Assembly (NCBI GenBank): GCA_947499095.1 | Contig: CANMMR010000006.1 | Span: 62,001 to 126,000, forward strand | DNA from: an uncultured Erythrobacter sp. | GTDB taxonomy: Bacteria > Pseudomonadota > Alphaproteobacteria > Sphingomonadales > Sphingomonadaceae | Direction: 5' to 3' | Length of the DNA stretch: 64,000 nt | Shown here: positions 7,829 to 16,568 of the stretch, one piece after another | Position numbering within the stretch: position 1 is the stretch's first letter | Layout of the letters: each line of letters begins with the position of its first letter | Position numbers and translations under genes: made by a program | Notes under the pieces: model-generated | What the model saw: the letters and a program-made list of their open reading frames with translations, nothing else | The model's database searches: none | Told to the model about the DNA's origin: nothing

Positions 7829-9706
7829 TTAGCGCGCGGCGACGTAGCGTCCCGGTGCATCTTCGATCACTTTATCGCCCTTGCTGCCCGGCTTACGCTT
7901 GCCCTTCGCTGGCACGGTTTCGCCGTCCTGCTCGCGCAGCCAGTCGATCCAGTCCGGCCACCAGCTACCCGGATGTTCCACTGCGCCGTCGCGGAATTCG
8001 GCGAGGGTGCGCGGCTCTCCGTCGTTGAGCCAGTACTGGTACTTGCCCGCATCGGGCGGATTGACCACGCCGGCGATATGTCCGGACCCGGCGAGCACGA
8101 ACCTGATCGGCCCCTTGAAGTGGTCGGTAATCTTCCAGACGCTCTCGGCCGGGGCGATATGGTCTTCCTTGCCGGCCTGAACATAGGTGGGCGTTTCCAC
8201 GATGCTTAGATCGATCGGCGTGTCATCGACGCTGAGCGCACCGGGCTCTACAAGCTTGTTGTCCTTGTAGAGGTCGCGCAGGTACTGGGCGTGCCACTTG
8301 GCCGGCAAATTGGTCACGTCGCCGTTCCAGTGCAGCAGGTCGAAGGCCGGATAGTCCTCGCCCAGCAGGTAGTTGTTGACGACATAATTCCAGATCAGAT
8401 CGGTGCCGCGCAGCAGGTTGAAGGTCGCCGCCATGTAGCGCCCGTCGAGATAGCCGTCCGCGCTCATCGCCTTGACCATGCCGAGCTGCTGATCGTCGAC
8501 GAAGTTGAGCAGCTCGCCCGCCTTTTCGAAATCCACCTGCGCGGTAAAGAAGGTCGCGCTCTTCACCTTGTCCTGTTCGCCGCGGCGGTGCAGCAGCGAA
8601 AGCGTGGCGGCCAGCGTGGTCCCGGCAACGCAATAGCCGATCGCATGGACGGCCGGCACGTCCAGCCGCTCGCGAATATGGTCGATCGCGTCGATCTGGG
8701 CGCGGACGTAATCGTCCCACACCACGTCCTTCATGCTGGCGTCGGCCGATTTCCAGCTGACCATGAACACGGTCACGCCCTGGTCGACCGCCCATTTTAC
8801 GAAACTCTTTTTCGCATTGAGATCGAGGATGTAGAAGCGGTTGATCCACGGGGGGAAGATCACCAGCGGCGTCGCCAGCACTTTTTCGGTGGAGGGCGAA
8901 TACTGGATCAGCTGGTAGAGCGGCGTCTCGTGCACCACCTTGCCCGGCGTCACCGCGATATTCTCGCCCAGGGTGAAGGCGCTGGCGTCCGTGTGGGACA
9001 GCTGGCCGCGCCTCAGATCTTTCAGCAGGTGCTCCATGCCCTTGACCAGATTGTCGCCGCGGCTTTCCAGCGTGCGCTCCATAACTACGGGATTGAGGAG
9101 CGGGAAATTCGCCGGGCTGGCAGCTTCGGTGATTGCCTTGGTGGTGAAGCGCAGCTGCTCGCGCTTGTCCTCGCTCAGCCCCTCCATCTGGTCGACCATG
9201 TCGGATACGCGCTGGGCGAGGAACAGATAGGTCTGGTGGATCAGCGCGAAGGCGGGATGCGCGCGCCACTTTGGATCCGCGAAGCGGCGATCCTTCAGCG
9301 GCATTTCGGGATCGTCTGCCGGAATACCCGCCATTTCGCCCAGGCCGTATTGCCCCAGCACCTGCTGCCACAGCTGCATGCCTTCCTGCATCAGCTGCTG
9401 CTGCTGCGCCGGATCGGCGATCGGCATCTGGCGGAACCAGTCCTGCGCGAGGCTCTGCCAGCGGGTGGGATCGAAATAGGGGGCCATGGCCTGCGGATTG
9501 GTGAGCTGTTCCGCCTGGTACTGCATCCACATGGTCTGCAGCTTCGTGCCGACCTCGGCCCAATGCTGCGCGTCCTCCGGCTTCATCGGCGTATCGCCCA
9601 TCATGCCGCCCGCCATCGCGCCCTGGAACGGCGCGAACATCATCCGCGCCAGCTTGGCCGGGGCTTCATACATGTTGGTGAAGGGATCGGGGCCGGTCTC
9701 GGTCAT
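7829..9706 (-). CDS. phaC: Class I poly(3-hydroxyalkanoate) synthase PhaC
   Basis: This 625-residue protein has the PhaC lipase-like box GYCVAGTTL, with the catalytic Cys, in the usual position about 60 percent along. The charge-relay Asp is in GKEDHIAP and the His in GSGHIAGVVNPP. The N-terminal domain (residues 1-200) has the class I pattern WQSLAQDWFRQ. It polymerises hydroxyacyl-CoA to PHA at the granule surface. ATG at 9704-9706 follows AGGAG. It lies upstream of the phasin on the same strand. Confidence 0.95.
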   Translation of the reverse strand: MTETGPDPFTNMYEAPAKLARMMFAPFQGAMAGGMMGDTPMKPEDAQHWAEVGTKLQTMWMQYQAEQLTNPQAMAPYFDPTRWQSLAQDWFRQMPIADPAQQQQLMQEGMQLWQQVLGQYGLGEMAGIPADDPEMPLKDRRFADPKWRAHPAFALIHQTYLFLAQRVSDMVDQMEGLSEDKREQLRFTTKAITEAASPANFPLLNPVVMERTLESRGDNLVKGMEHLLKDLRRGQLSHTDASAFTLGENIAVTPGKVVHETPLYQLIQYSPSTEKVLATPLVIFPPWINRFYILDLNAKKSFVKWAVDQGVTVFMVSWKSADASMKDVVWDDYVRAQIDAIDHIRERLDVPAVHAIGYCVAGTTLAATLSLLHRRGEQDKVKSATFFTAQVDFEKAGELLNFVDDQQLGMVKAMSADGYLDGRYMAATFNLLRGTDLIWNYVVNNYLLGEDYPAFDLLHWNGDVTNLPAKWHAQYLRDLYKDNKLVEPGALSVDDTPIDLSIVETPTYVQAGKEDHIAPAESVWKITDHFKGPIRFVLAGSGHIAGVVNPPDAGKYQYWLNDGEPRTLAEFRDGAVEHPGSWWPDWIDWLREQDGETVPAKGKRKPGSKGDKVIEDAPGRYVAAR

Positions 9707-9857
9707 TGTCGCTCCTGATCGTTGGCAAGCGCAAATTGGGGCAAGCGCGGATTGGGTCCGACATAGGATATTGCGGGCCCGTATGCACCTAGGCCGATTG
9801 CACCTGCACCGTGAATAGGTAATCAGTGTGACTCGTGTAACGCCTTACGGAGCCGGA

Positions 9858-11042
9858 ATGTCCGAAGAATTCTACCGCATCAAGCGCATGCCCCCCTATG
9901 TCATCGCGGAAGTCAACGCGATGCGGCATGCGGCGCGGCAGGCGGGGCGCGACATCATCGATCTCGGCATGGGCAATCCGGACCAGCCGCCCCCGCAGCA
10001 TGTCATCGACAAATTGTGCGAGGTCGCGGCCAAGCCCGATGCGCATGGCTATTCGCAGTCGAAGGGCATTCCCGGCCTGCGTCGCGCCCAGGCGAATTAT
10101 TACCAGCGGCGGTTCGGAGTGGAGCTGGATCCGGAACGTGAGGTGGTGGTCACCATGGGATCGAAGGAAGGCCTCTCGTCCATGGCTACCGCGATCAGCG
10201 CGCCGGGCGACGTGATCCTCGCACCGAGCCCGGCCTATCCGATCCATACCTATGGCTTCATGATCGCCGGGGCGACGATCCGCAGCGTGCCGACCACGCC
10301 GGACGAGAATTACTGGAAAGCGCTGGACAATGCGATGGCCTACACCGTCCCGCGCCCCACGGTGCTGGTGGTCAATTATCCCAGCAACCCCACGGCCGAA
10401 ACGGTCGATCTCGATTTCTACGAGCGGCTGGTCGCATGGGCGAAGCGCAACGAGGTCTGGGTGCTGTCCGACCTCGCCTATTCCGAGCTTTATTATGACG
10501 GCAAGCCGACCCGCTCGATCCTCGAAGTGCCGGGGGCAAAGGATGTGGCGGTTGAATTTACCTCCATGTCCAAGACCTTCTCCATGGCCGGCTGGCGGAT
10601 CGGCTTCTGCGTAGGTAATCCCAAGCTCATCGCCGCGCTGACGCGGGTGAAGAGCTATCTCGACTATGGGGCGTTCACCCCGGTGCAGGCTGCGGCCTGT
10701 GCGGCGCTCAACGGGCCGCAGGATGTGGTCGAGCAGAACCGCGCCCGCTACCAGCACCGGCGCGACGTGATGGTCGAAAGCTTCACGCGCGCAGGGTGGG
10801 CGATTCCCAACCCGCCCGCCAGCATGTTTACCTGGGCCAAGCTTCCGCCGGGTTTCGAGCACATGGGCAGCCTCGAGTTCTCGAAACAACTGCTGCAGGA
10901 AGCCGGAGTTGCCGTGGCCGCGGGGGTCGGTTTCGGCGAGGAGGGCGAGGGCTACGTCCGCATCGCCATGGTCGAGAACGAGCAGCGCATCCGCCAGGCC
11001 GCGCGCAACATCAAGAAATTCCTCTCCGACCACGCGGCTTGA
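9858..11042 (+). CDS. Class I/II PLP-dependent aminotransferase (AlaC/DapL-like)
   Basis: This 394-residue protein is a fold-type I aminotransferase: the substrate loop DLGMGNPDQPPP, VVNYPSNPTAE for the phosphate region, DLAYSELYYDG with the PLP-N1 Asp, and the Schiff-base Lys in SMSKTFSMAGWRIGF. It most resembles glutamate-pyruvate aminotransferase AlaC and LL-diaminopimelate-like enzymes; the substrate is not settled by sequence. ATG 9858 follows ACGGAG, while the earlier GTG at 9828 lacks such a box. It is divergent from phaC. Confidence 0.85.
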   Translation: MSEEFYRIKRMPPYVIAEVNAMRHAARQAGRDIIDLGMGNPDQPPPQHVIDKLCEVAAKPDAHGYSQSKGIPGLRRAQANYYQRRFGVELDPEREVVVTMGSKEGLSSMATAISAPGDVILAPSPAYPIHTYGFMIAGATIRSVPTTPDENYWKALDNAMAYTVPRPTVLVVNYPSNPTAETVDLDFYERLVAWAKRNEVWVLSDLAYSELYYDGKPTRSILEVPGAKDVAVEFTSMSKTFSMAGWRIGFCVGNPKLIAALTRVKSYLDYGAFTPVQAAACAALNGPQDVVEQNRARYQHRRDVMVESFTRAGWAIPNPPASMFTWAKLPPGFEHMGSLEFSKQLLQEAGVAVAAGVGFGEEGEGYVRIAMVENEQRIRQAARNIKKFLSDHAA

Positions 11043-11133
11043 TCGGCAGGGCCGGTCGCCCCCGGCGTCGGCGCGTTTCCATGCGCGGCAAAAGCGGCCA
11101 TCGGTCTCGCATGCGTGAAAGCGAGACCGAATT

Positions 11134-11847
11134 GTGAGCCTGCCGTCCTTCCTCTGGCTGTCGGCATCCGCCTGCCCGCCCGCCCGTTGGGACCTGCGCT
11201 ATGCCGACTGGACTATCGTCTTTCCGGAGCATCGAAAGGAAGCGCCCGATCCCTTGCCCGCACTGCTCGACTGGCGACCGGCGTCCCGGCCGGAATTGTG
11301 GAGCGGGATCGTCGAGCCGGAGACAATTGTGGCAGTGGGGGTCGACGATCCGGCAGATCGCGAGCGCCTTATCGCGGGCGGTCTGGGCGATGCGGTGGGC
11401 ACGCAGATCGTGCTTGTGGAGCTTGCCGCGCGCCTGCTGCGGCTGGAGATCTGCGCCGGAAAGCTGCCGCGCAAACGCGCTATCGGGCCGCTCGAGCTCG
11501 ACCTGTTCTATCGCGACGCGCGTGACGGCAAGGGCTGGATCGGGCTCCACCCCCGCGAATTCGCGCTGCTGTGGCGGCTTGCGGAAACGCCCGGCCTGCG
11601 CGTCTCCCGGCGCGAGCTCGTCCGCGATGTCTGGCGGCTCGACCATTTGCCGGAGACCAACTCGCTCGAGGTCCACGTCTCGCGCCTGCGGGCCAAGCTG
11701 GCGATCTCGCGCTGCGCCTGGCTGGTGCGCACGCATCCCGACGGAGGCTATTACCTCGCCGAAGAGCGACTGACTAAGAGCTTCTCGCGAGCGGACATGC
11801 TGGACAGGCAGGTTGCAATCGGCAACGGTGTTCTCGCCGACCCGTAA
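11134..11847 (+). CDS. Winged-helix (OmpR-type) DNA-binding protein without a functional receiver
   Basis: This is a 237-residue protein. The C-terminal half (about 115-215) is a Trans_reg_C winged helix: LHPREFALLWRLAETPGLRVSRRELVRDVWR, then NSLEVHVSRLRAKL, then VRTHPDGGYYL. The N-terminal 100 residues show no acidic pocket or phosphorylatable Asp motif as in response regulators, so phosphate control is unlikely. GTG at 11134 starts the frame. It sits between the aminotransferase and the crotonase on the same strand, and its targets are unknown. Confidence 0.75.
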   Translation: MSLPSFLWLSASACPPARWDLRYADWTIVFPEHRKEAPDPLPALLDWRPASRPELWSGIVEPETIVAVGVDDPADRERLIAGGLGDAVGTQIVLVELAARLLRLEICAGKLPRKRAIGPLELDLFYRDARDGKGWIGLHPREFALLWRLAETPGLRVSRRELVRDVWRLDHLPETNSLEVHVSRLRAKLAISRCAWLVRTHPDGGYYLAEERLTKSFSRADMLDRQVAIGNGVLADP

Positions 11848-11871
11848 GCCGCAAACAGACAGCAAGAGGAC

Positions 11872-12672
11872 ATGACAATGCAGCCCAACGACCGCGTTTC
11901 GATCGAGCTTGGCGACAATGGCGTGGCGCAGGTGCGCTTCACCCGCGGCGACAAGATGAACGCGCTCGACCAGGCGCAATTCGCCGCCATCATCGAGGCG
12001 GGCGAGGCGCTGCGCGAGATGGAGGGGCTGCGCGTCGTGGTGCTCTCGGGCGAGGGGCGGGCCTTTTGCGCCGGACTCGACCTGTCGAACTTCAACGCCG
12101 CGCCCGATGTCGATCGCACCCCGCTGACCGAGCGGACGCACGGCAATGCCAATCAGGCGCAGGAGGTCGCGATGACCTGGCGCAAATGCCCCGTGCCGGT
12201 GATCGCGGCAGTGCACGGCGTATGCTTCGGCGGCGGGCTTCAGATCGCCAGCGGCGCGGATATCCGCGTGGTCCATCCCGACACGCGCATGGCAGTGATG
12301 GAGATGAAATGGGGCCTCGTGCCAGACATGGGCGGCTATGCCCTGTGGCGCGGCCTGGTGCGCGACGATGTGCTTCGCGAACTGACCTATACCAATCGCG
12401 AATTCACCGGCGCGGAAGCGCTGGACCTAGGTTTCGCTACCATGGTGGAGGACGATCCCCTCGCCCGCGCCACCGCGCTTGCCGAAACCATCGCCAACAA
12501 AAACCCCGCCGCCATCCGCGGCGCCAAGCGCCTGTTCAAGGTGATGCACGAGGAAGGCGAAGACGCGATACTGATGGCCGAGAGCGAGGAGCAGGCCGGC
12601 ATCATCCGCAAGCCCAACCAGATCGAGGCAGTAATGGCGGAAATGCAGAAACGCGCGCCGAAGTTTGCTTGA
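11872..12672 (+). CDS. Enoyl-CoA hydratase/isomerase (crotonase) family protein
   Basis: This 266-residue crotonase has oxyanion-hole segments LSGEGRAFCAGLDLS and AVHGVCFGGGLQIASGADIR, and a C-terminal helix typical of the superfamily. Family members hydrate, isomerise or hydrolyse acyl-CoA thioesters, often in beta-oxidation. The first catalytic Glu position is replaced by Leu (CFGGGLQIASG) and MEMKWGLVPDMGG occupies the second region, so the exact reaction is open. ATG 11872 is preceded by GAGGAC. Confidence 0.85.
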   Translation: MTMQPNDRVSIELGDNGVAQVRFTRGDKMNALDQAQFAAIIEAGEALREMEGLRVVVLSGEGRAFCAGLDLSNFNAAPDVDRTPLTERTHGNANQAQEVAMTWRKCPVPVIAAVHGVCFGGGLQIASGADIRVVHPDTRMAVMEMKWGLVPDMGGYALWRGLVRDDVLRELTYTNREFTGAEALDLGFATMVEDDPLARATALAETIANKNPAAIRGAKRLFKVMHEEGEDAILMAESEEQAGIIRKPNQIEAVMAEMQKRAPKFA

Positions 12673-12726
12673 GGGCTGATGGGCGTTTCGCCCTCGTCCG
12701 CAACGCCTGAGAAGTGACTGACAGGT

Positions 12727-13728
12727 TTGCTCTCCTCGGAATTGAAGCTCGCGCGCTATGTCCATGGGCTGTCGGCGGGCGACGATCCGGTGATGGCCTA
12801 TGCAGGCTCCGGCACGGCGCTCTCCGATGCGCGGTTCCTGCATGCCGACCGGCTCGGCTCGATCGTGTTGTCGAGTGATCACAATGGCGGCTCGCCGAGC
12901 GCCTACAGCTATGATGAGTTCGGCGTGCCCGGCACCACCCGAACGCCCCGGTTCGGCTATACCGGGCAGGCCTGGGTTCCCGAAGCGGGCCTCTACTACT
13001 ATAAGGCCCGCATGTACTCCCCCTCCCTCGGGCGTTTCATGCAGACCGATCCCATCGGCTACGGCGACGGGATGAACATGTACGCCTATGTGGGGAATAG
13101 CCCTGTGAATGCGGTGGATCCGACTGGAAAATGCTTCCACTGGGTTTGGGAAGAGTTCTTCGTCCTTTGGGATGACGAAGGTCTCCCGCTTAAAGTCGAG
13201 AAAAGAAGGGAGTGGAATGAGCTCGTAGGCTGCGAAAGTTCATCTGGAGGGCAAGGGGGGTCTTCGCAAAACTTTGGGGGCCTTGGGGGTAACCGAATTG
13301 TCGTTTCCCGGAAGAGGCCGCAAAGGGAACGCTGCGGAATGGGATCGTGCGGCGTCGTAAGCCGACCATTGCCGAAGTGCCTGCAAGACTTCTTGAAAGG
13401 CAGGATAGCTAGTGATCCTAGCAAGATCAGATTCCATCGCGGCGGCTCCGTCTGGAACGTGTTCAACAACTCGGGCACTTATGGAAACAACATCTATTTG
13501 GTTCCGAGCGCCTATGCAGTGGGCGGGTCCATGCGTCACAAGTTCCACGAAATATTTCACACAAGTCAGAATGCCCAATACGGCTTCGATGCGCGACACC
13601 ACGCGGCCGCCTATGCGGTGTTCGGCGGCCATGACGCTTCTCCTTTAGAGAAAGCTGCCGATGATTTCCGAGATGCTGCTTGGGATGATTTTGAGAAGGC
13701 AGAACTGGACAAAACATGCCCATTCTGA
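12727..13728 (+). CDS. Rhs core C-terminal fragment with HExxH metallopeptidase-like tip
   Basis: Residues 1-134 match the end of an Rhs repeat-associated core: FLHADRLGSIVL, YDEFGVPG, FGYTGQAW, GLYYYKARMYSPSLGRFMQTD, then YVGNSPVNAVDPTG. Residues 135-333 are the variable tip. The tip holds H274-E-I-F-H278, and about 35 residues later EKAADDF, a gluzincin-like pattern. Nothing upstream codes for the missing barrel repeats: an in-frame TGA lies four codons before the only start (TTG), so this is a headless fragment. It may be silent or serve as a recombination donor. The next gene overlaps it by 13 bases. Confidence 0.7.
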   Translation: MLSSELKLARYVHGLSAGDDPVMAYAGSGTALSDARFLHADRLGSIVLSSDHNGGSPSAYSYDEFGVPGTTRTPRFGYTGQAWVPEAGLYYYKARMYSPSLGRFMQTDPIGYGDGMNMYAYVGNSPVNAVDPTGKCFHWVWEEFFVLWDDEGLPLKVEKRREWNELVGCESSSGGQGGSSQNFGGLGGNRIVVSRKRPQRERCGMGSCGVVSRPLPKCLQDFLKGRIASDPSKIRFHRGGSVWNVFNNSGTYGNNIYLVPSAYAVGGSMRHKFHEIFHTSQNAQYGFDARHHAAAYAVFGGHDASPLEKAADDFRDAAWDDFEKAELDKTCPF

Positions 13729-14159
13729 ACTCTTCTTGGAAGGCGAGGCTCATGATGATCCTCGGCTGCCTAGCTCTCCTTGGCTGTGAGCAGCGCTCCA
13801 GCAACTATGAGAATCTGATGGATATCCCCCCTGATCGTTGGGAGACATTCGCTAAAAGTCTTCCCATCGACGACCGCCTAGATCTCCATATTGAGATTAT
13901 GGAAAGCCGACATAATCCGCCTCACACGATCGAGTCCGCTTTTCAGGGCGATGCCGTCGAGACGTACAAACTTATCGTTCGCCGGATATTGGAAGGTGAC
14001 GAGAATCGATACTACATCCCTGTGATCTACGAGATTGATCGAGATGAGGATTTTTCAATCTGCCGGATGGATGATCGCAAGGTTGTGCAGGAGTTCCTGT
14101 GGCGCAATGCAACATCTGCCGTCCCTCCCGACAAAAGAGCGGAATTCTATTATTGCTAG
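13716..14159 (+). CDS. Small predicted lipoprotein, possible immunity partner of the Rhs tip
   Basis: This 147-residue protein has a signal reading MMILGCLALLGC, a lipobox with Cys24. The mature part is acidic (DDRLDLHIEIMESR, EIDRDEDFSICRMDD) and unlike anything I recognise. It overlaps the end of the Rhs fragment by 13 bases, the usual place of an immunity gene. A periplasmic lipoprotein would suit protection against a toxin acting in the envelope. The immunity role is inferred from position only. Confidence 0.6.
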   Translation: MPILNSSWKARLMMILGCLALLGCEQRSSNYENLMDIPPDRWETFAKSLPIDDRLDLHIEIMESRHNPPHTIESAFQGDAVETYKLIVRRILEGDENRYYIPVIYEIDRDEDFSICRMDDRKVVQEFLWRNATSAVPPDKRAEFYYC

Positions 14160-14297
14160 CCGCAAAATAGTCGGTCTCTAACGATCGCCGAGAAAGAGTT
14201 CTTGATGTGTAACGGCGCGAGCGGAGAGGATGTCAATACATTCGAGTTAACCGATGGCCTGCCGTATGCCTTCTATCTTTAGAATTCCGGGGACGAA
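14160..14297 (+). other. Low-GC spacer with a short residual reading frame
   Basis: A frame ending at the TAG at 14279-14281 reads SLTIAEKEFLMCNGASGED and onward, without a convincing start. It may be the tail of an older immunity gene or chance. A tandem duplication of GAATTCCGGGGAC begins at 14282. Nothing else is visible. Confidence 0.25.
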
Positions 14298-14321
14298 TTC
14301 CGGGGACAGTATACTTAATTG
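14298..14321 (+). repeat. RAYT-linked repeat, copy 1
   Basis: This 24-base element, core GGGGACAGTATACTTAATTG, lies 32 bases before the first transposase start. It recurs exactly at 14593-14616 before the second transposase. Repeats of this kind accompany RAYT genes and are presumed substrates of the enzyme. Confidence 0.75.
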
Positions 14322-14353
14322 ACCGATGTTCGAATGCAGACTATCTTCTCGCC

Positions 14354-14590
14354 ATGGCTCGTCTCGCTCGCGTCGTCATCCCGGATGTCCCTCACCACGT
14401 AACCCAGCGCGGTAACAGGCGCTTGCCGGTGTTCTTCTCAGACGAAGACCGGGTGGACTATCTCCTACTCCTCGCGGACGCGGCTCAGGCCTCGCAGACA
14501 GAATGCCTCGCCTGGTGTCTGATGGACAATCACGTGCACCTGATCCTGACGCCGAGCTCAGCGGCGGGGCTGCGCGCGAGAGTTCCGGGA
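14354..14590 (+). pseudogene. RAYT (Y1 REP-associated tyrosine transposase), 5' fragment
   Basis: The first 75 codons are a Y1-transposase N-terminus: RVVIPDVPHHVTQRGNRRLP, then CLAWCLMDNHVHLILTPSS with the HUH-type His pair. Similarity to the intact copy stops at GLRAR. There the frame runs into the second copy of the 24-base repeat and continues only as frame-shifted sequence. It lacks the catalytic Tyr region, so it is dead. The divergence between the two copies (for example DVPHH/GVPHH, SDEDRVDYL/SNDDRHQYL) shows they are relatives rather than a fresh duplication. Confidence 0.8.
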
Positions 14591-14592
14591 AG

Positions 14593-14616
14593 TTCCGGGG
14601 ACAGTATACTTAATTG
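14593..14616 (+). repeat. RAYT-linked repeat, copy 2
   Basis: This exact copy of the 24-base element at 14298-14321 lies at the boundary where the first transposase is truncated and 33 bases before the second starts. Its position suggests the second unit arrived by targeting the first. Confidence 0.75.
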
Positions 14617-14648
14617 CCCTGAGATGATGATCGGGCTACCACCCGGCC

Positions 14649-15353
14649 ATGGCTCGCCTCGCCCGCATCGTCATTCCCGGCGTGCCGCACCATGTCACCC
14701 AGCGCGGCAACAGGCGATTGCCGGTGTTCTTCTCTAATGACGACCGGCATCAATATCTCAGGCTCGTCGCCGAGGCCGCAAAAACGTCGAAGACGAAATG
14801 TTTGGCATGGTGCCTGATGGACAATCACGTGCACCTGATCCTGACGCCGAGCTCAGGGGATGGTTTGCGCGCAACGCTCGGCGAGGCCCACCGGCGTTAC
14901 ACCCGGATGATCAACTTTCGCGAAGGTTGGCGAGGGCATCTCTTTCAGGGTCGTTTTGCCAGCTATCCAATGGACGATGCGCATTTGATGGTCGCAGTCC
15001 GTTATGTGGAGAACAATCCAGTCGCGGCAGGCATGGTCCAGCGGGCCGAAGACTATCGCTGGTCGAGCGCGCGCAGCCACCTCGCGAGGGAGCGCGCAGA
15101 GGACGATCCGCTGACCGACATGGCCGCACTCGCCGGATCGGTGCCAAACTGGAAAGCGATGCTTCGCCACGGCCTCGAGGCGGGCGGCGTAACGGAGGAT
15201 GGCGAGGCGATCGCCGAGACAATCGAAACTCGCCTGCGCACCGGCCGCCCGCTCGCCGCAGAAGAGTGGATCGAACGACAGGAAGTCCGCCTCGGCCGTC
15301 GCCTGCGCCCGCGCAAGCCGGGACCCAAGCCGAGGGCCGTCTCGCAGCCTTAA
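14649..15353 (+). CDS. REP-associated tyrosine transposase (RAYT), intact
   Basis: This 234-residue Y1_Tnp-family protein has GVPHHVTQRGNRRLPVFFSN at the N-terminus, the metal-binding HVHLI (HUH) motif near residue 61, and the catalytic Tyr helix RYVENNPVAAGMVQRAEDYRWSSARSH. RAYTs nick single-stranded DNA at REP-like hairpins and are usually single-copy domesticated genes. ATG 14649 is in the same relation to its upstream repeat as in the first copy. A 9-bp inverted repeat overlaps the stop codon. Confidence 0.88.
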   Translation: MARLARIVIPGVPHHVTQRGNRRLPVFFSNDDRHQYLRLVAEAAKTSKTKCLAWCLMDNHVHLILTPSSGDGLRATLGEAHRRYTRMINFREGWRGHLFQGRFASYPMDDAHLMVAVRYVENNPVAAGMVQRAEDYRWSSARSHLARERAEDDPLTDMAALAGSVPNWKAMLRHGLEAGGVTEDGEAIAETIETRLRTGRPLAAEEWIERQEVRLGRRLRPRKPGPKPRAVSQP

Positions 15354-15391
15354 GGCAAAGTCGCTTTCCTACTCGCTCCGGATTTGCCTTA
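15351..15391 (+). repeat. Inverted repeat at the 3' end of the RAYT gene
   Basis: TAAGGCAAA at 15351-15359 pairs with TTTGCCTTA at 15383-15391, enclosing a 23-base loop. The first arm contains the transposase stop codon. It may be a terminator or a recognition hairpin; no T-run follows. Confidence 0.45.
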
Positions 15392-15660
15392 GTCTCGCGG
15401 ATGACCAAGCGACCGCGCCCAAACTCGCATCTGCCCGTTGGCAGTGCTTCCACACAACGCCCTCTGCATCCTGCGATGCGCCCGGCGACACTGGGGCCAT
15501 GGCCGGGCATGACGCAACTGGAGCGGCTGGTTCGCGCATTTTGGCGGGTGTTGCGTAAAGTGACACCGCAGCCCGCCGGGCGCGCTACAAGCCGTGGTAA
15601 TCGTTCAACAAATCCGCCGAGCGGAATTTTGCAAAACCCCCCGGTCAGTGTCCAATTCGC
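15392..15660. other. Intergenic spacer between RAYT and thioesterase
   Basis: The two genes are convergent here. Frames in this stretch are short, lack ribosome sites and read as Pro/Ala-rich noise. No convincing gene, RNA or T-run hairpin was found. Confidence 0.4.
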
Positions 15661-16440
15661 CTATCCGAACACCGCCACGCACTGCATCCCGTCGAGCACC
15701 TGTTTGCCGTCCGCATTCCACAGCCGCAGCCGCTCGCTGGAATATCCGGCGTCGGCATGCTGGCTGGAATTCTCGCTCAGCCACCAGCCGTCGCGTGTCG
15801 TCGGTTCGGTGTCGAGCAGATTGAACGACCAGTTGATCGAGCTGATCGGACCCTGCCGCTCCATCGCGCGCATTGCGCCGGGCGGCAGGACATCGCCGAG
15901 CAGGATCAGCTCGCTGACGGGGTCGAGGCCCTCGCGGTCGGTCAGCCGCGCCCAGCGGCGCACCACCGGATCGCCCGGCCCGCGCATCTCCTGCGCTCGC
16001 AGGATCTCGAAATTGTTCTGGATGAAGGCCGGCCCCTTGCCCTTCATCGCCGGCTCCTGCTCCTCCGGCGCGCCGGGCCAGTCCTCGACCGGCGCGGCGG
16101 GATGCGCGGCATTGGGCTCGCGCGCGGTGCCGAACAGCCAGAAGGCGGTGAGGGTGCATTTGCCCTCGCACCAGATTTCGCTGCGCACCTGCGCCACATT
16201 GCGCCCCTGCCGCACGATCTCGCGCCGCAGCTCCACCTCCGGCCCGGTCGGCGCCACGAACGCGACCTGGCCAGCGCGCAGCGGCGGCAGGTCCGGAAAG
16301 GCGCGCACGGCGGCGAGATAGGCGATCAGGGCAGACGCGCCGCCATAGAGCGTGCGCCCCTGCATCCAGTTGTCGAGGCCGCTGAAGCGGGTCGCGCCGC
16401 CTTCGGCAGTGACGGGTTCGATAAGGTTGGCAAAGCTCAT
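15661..16440 (-). CDS. Acyl-CoA thioesterase family protein (double hotdog)
   Basis: This 259-residue protein fits the TesB-like 4HBT_3 type. The N-terminal hotdog half has GLDNWMQGRTLYGGASALIAYLAAVR and an RAGQVAFVAP strand. The C-terminal half has INWSFNLLD, WWLSENSSQHADAGYSSERLRLWNADGK and the closing strand. It probably hydrolyses acyl-CoA to free acid; the chain-length preference is unknown. ATG at 16438-16440. It is divergent from the tRNA pair. Confidence 0.8.
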   Translation of the reverse strand: MSFANLIEPVTAEGGATRFSGLDNWMQGRTLYGGASALIAYLAAVRAFPDLPPLRAGQVAFVAPTGPEVELRREIVRQGRNVAQVRSEIWCEGKCTLTAFWLFGTAREPNAAHPAAPVEDWPGAPEEQEPAMKGKGPAFIQNNFEILRAQEMRGPGDPVVRRWARLTDREGLDPVSELILLGDVLPPGAMRAMERQGPISSINWSFNLLDTEPTTRDGWWLSENSSQHADAGYSSERLRLWNADGKQVLDGMQCVAVFG

Positions 16441-16568
16441 GGAGCGACGTCATTGCGGCTGAGCGCGCGCGCGTCCAGAGTGACGTTACGTAAGGGTGTC
16501 ACGCGGCGATTGCCAAGCCCGCGCAGAATCGCTAGTGCGCCGCTTCCCGTGCCGAGAGGCAAGGGCGA

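Noticed and set aside
8291..9718. 475-codon frame antisense to phaC
   Set aside because: Composition bias and full overlap with a well-supported phaC.
14798..16321. 507-codon open frame on the forward strand
   Set aside because: It overlaps the RAYT gene in another frame and the thioesterase on the opposite strand, and it is Arg/Ser/Pro-rich without a domain; a high-GC shadow.
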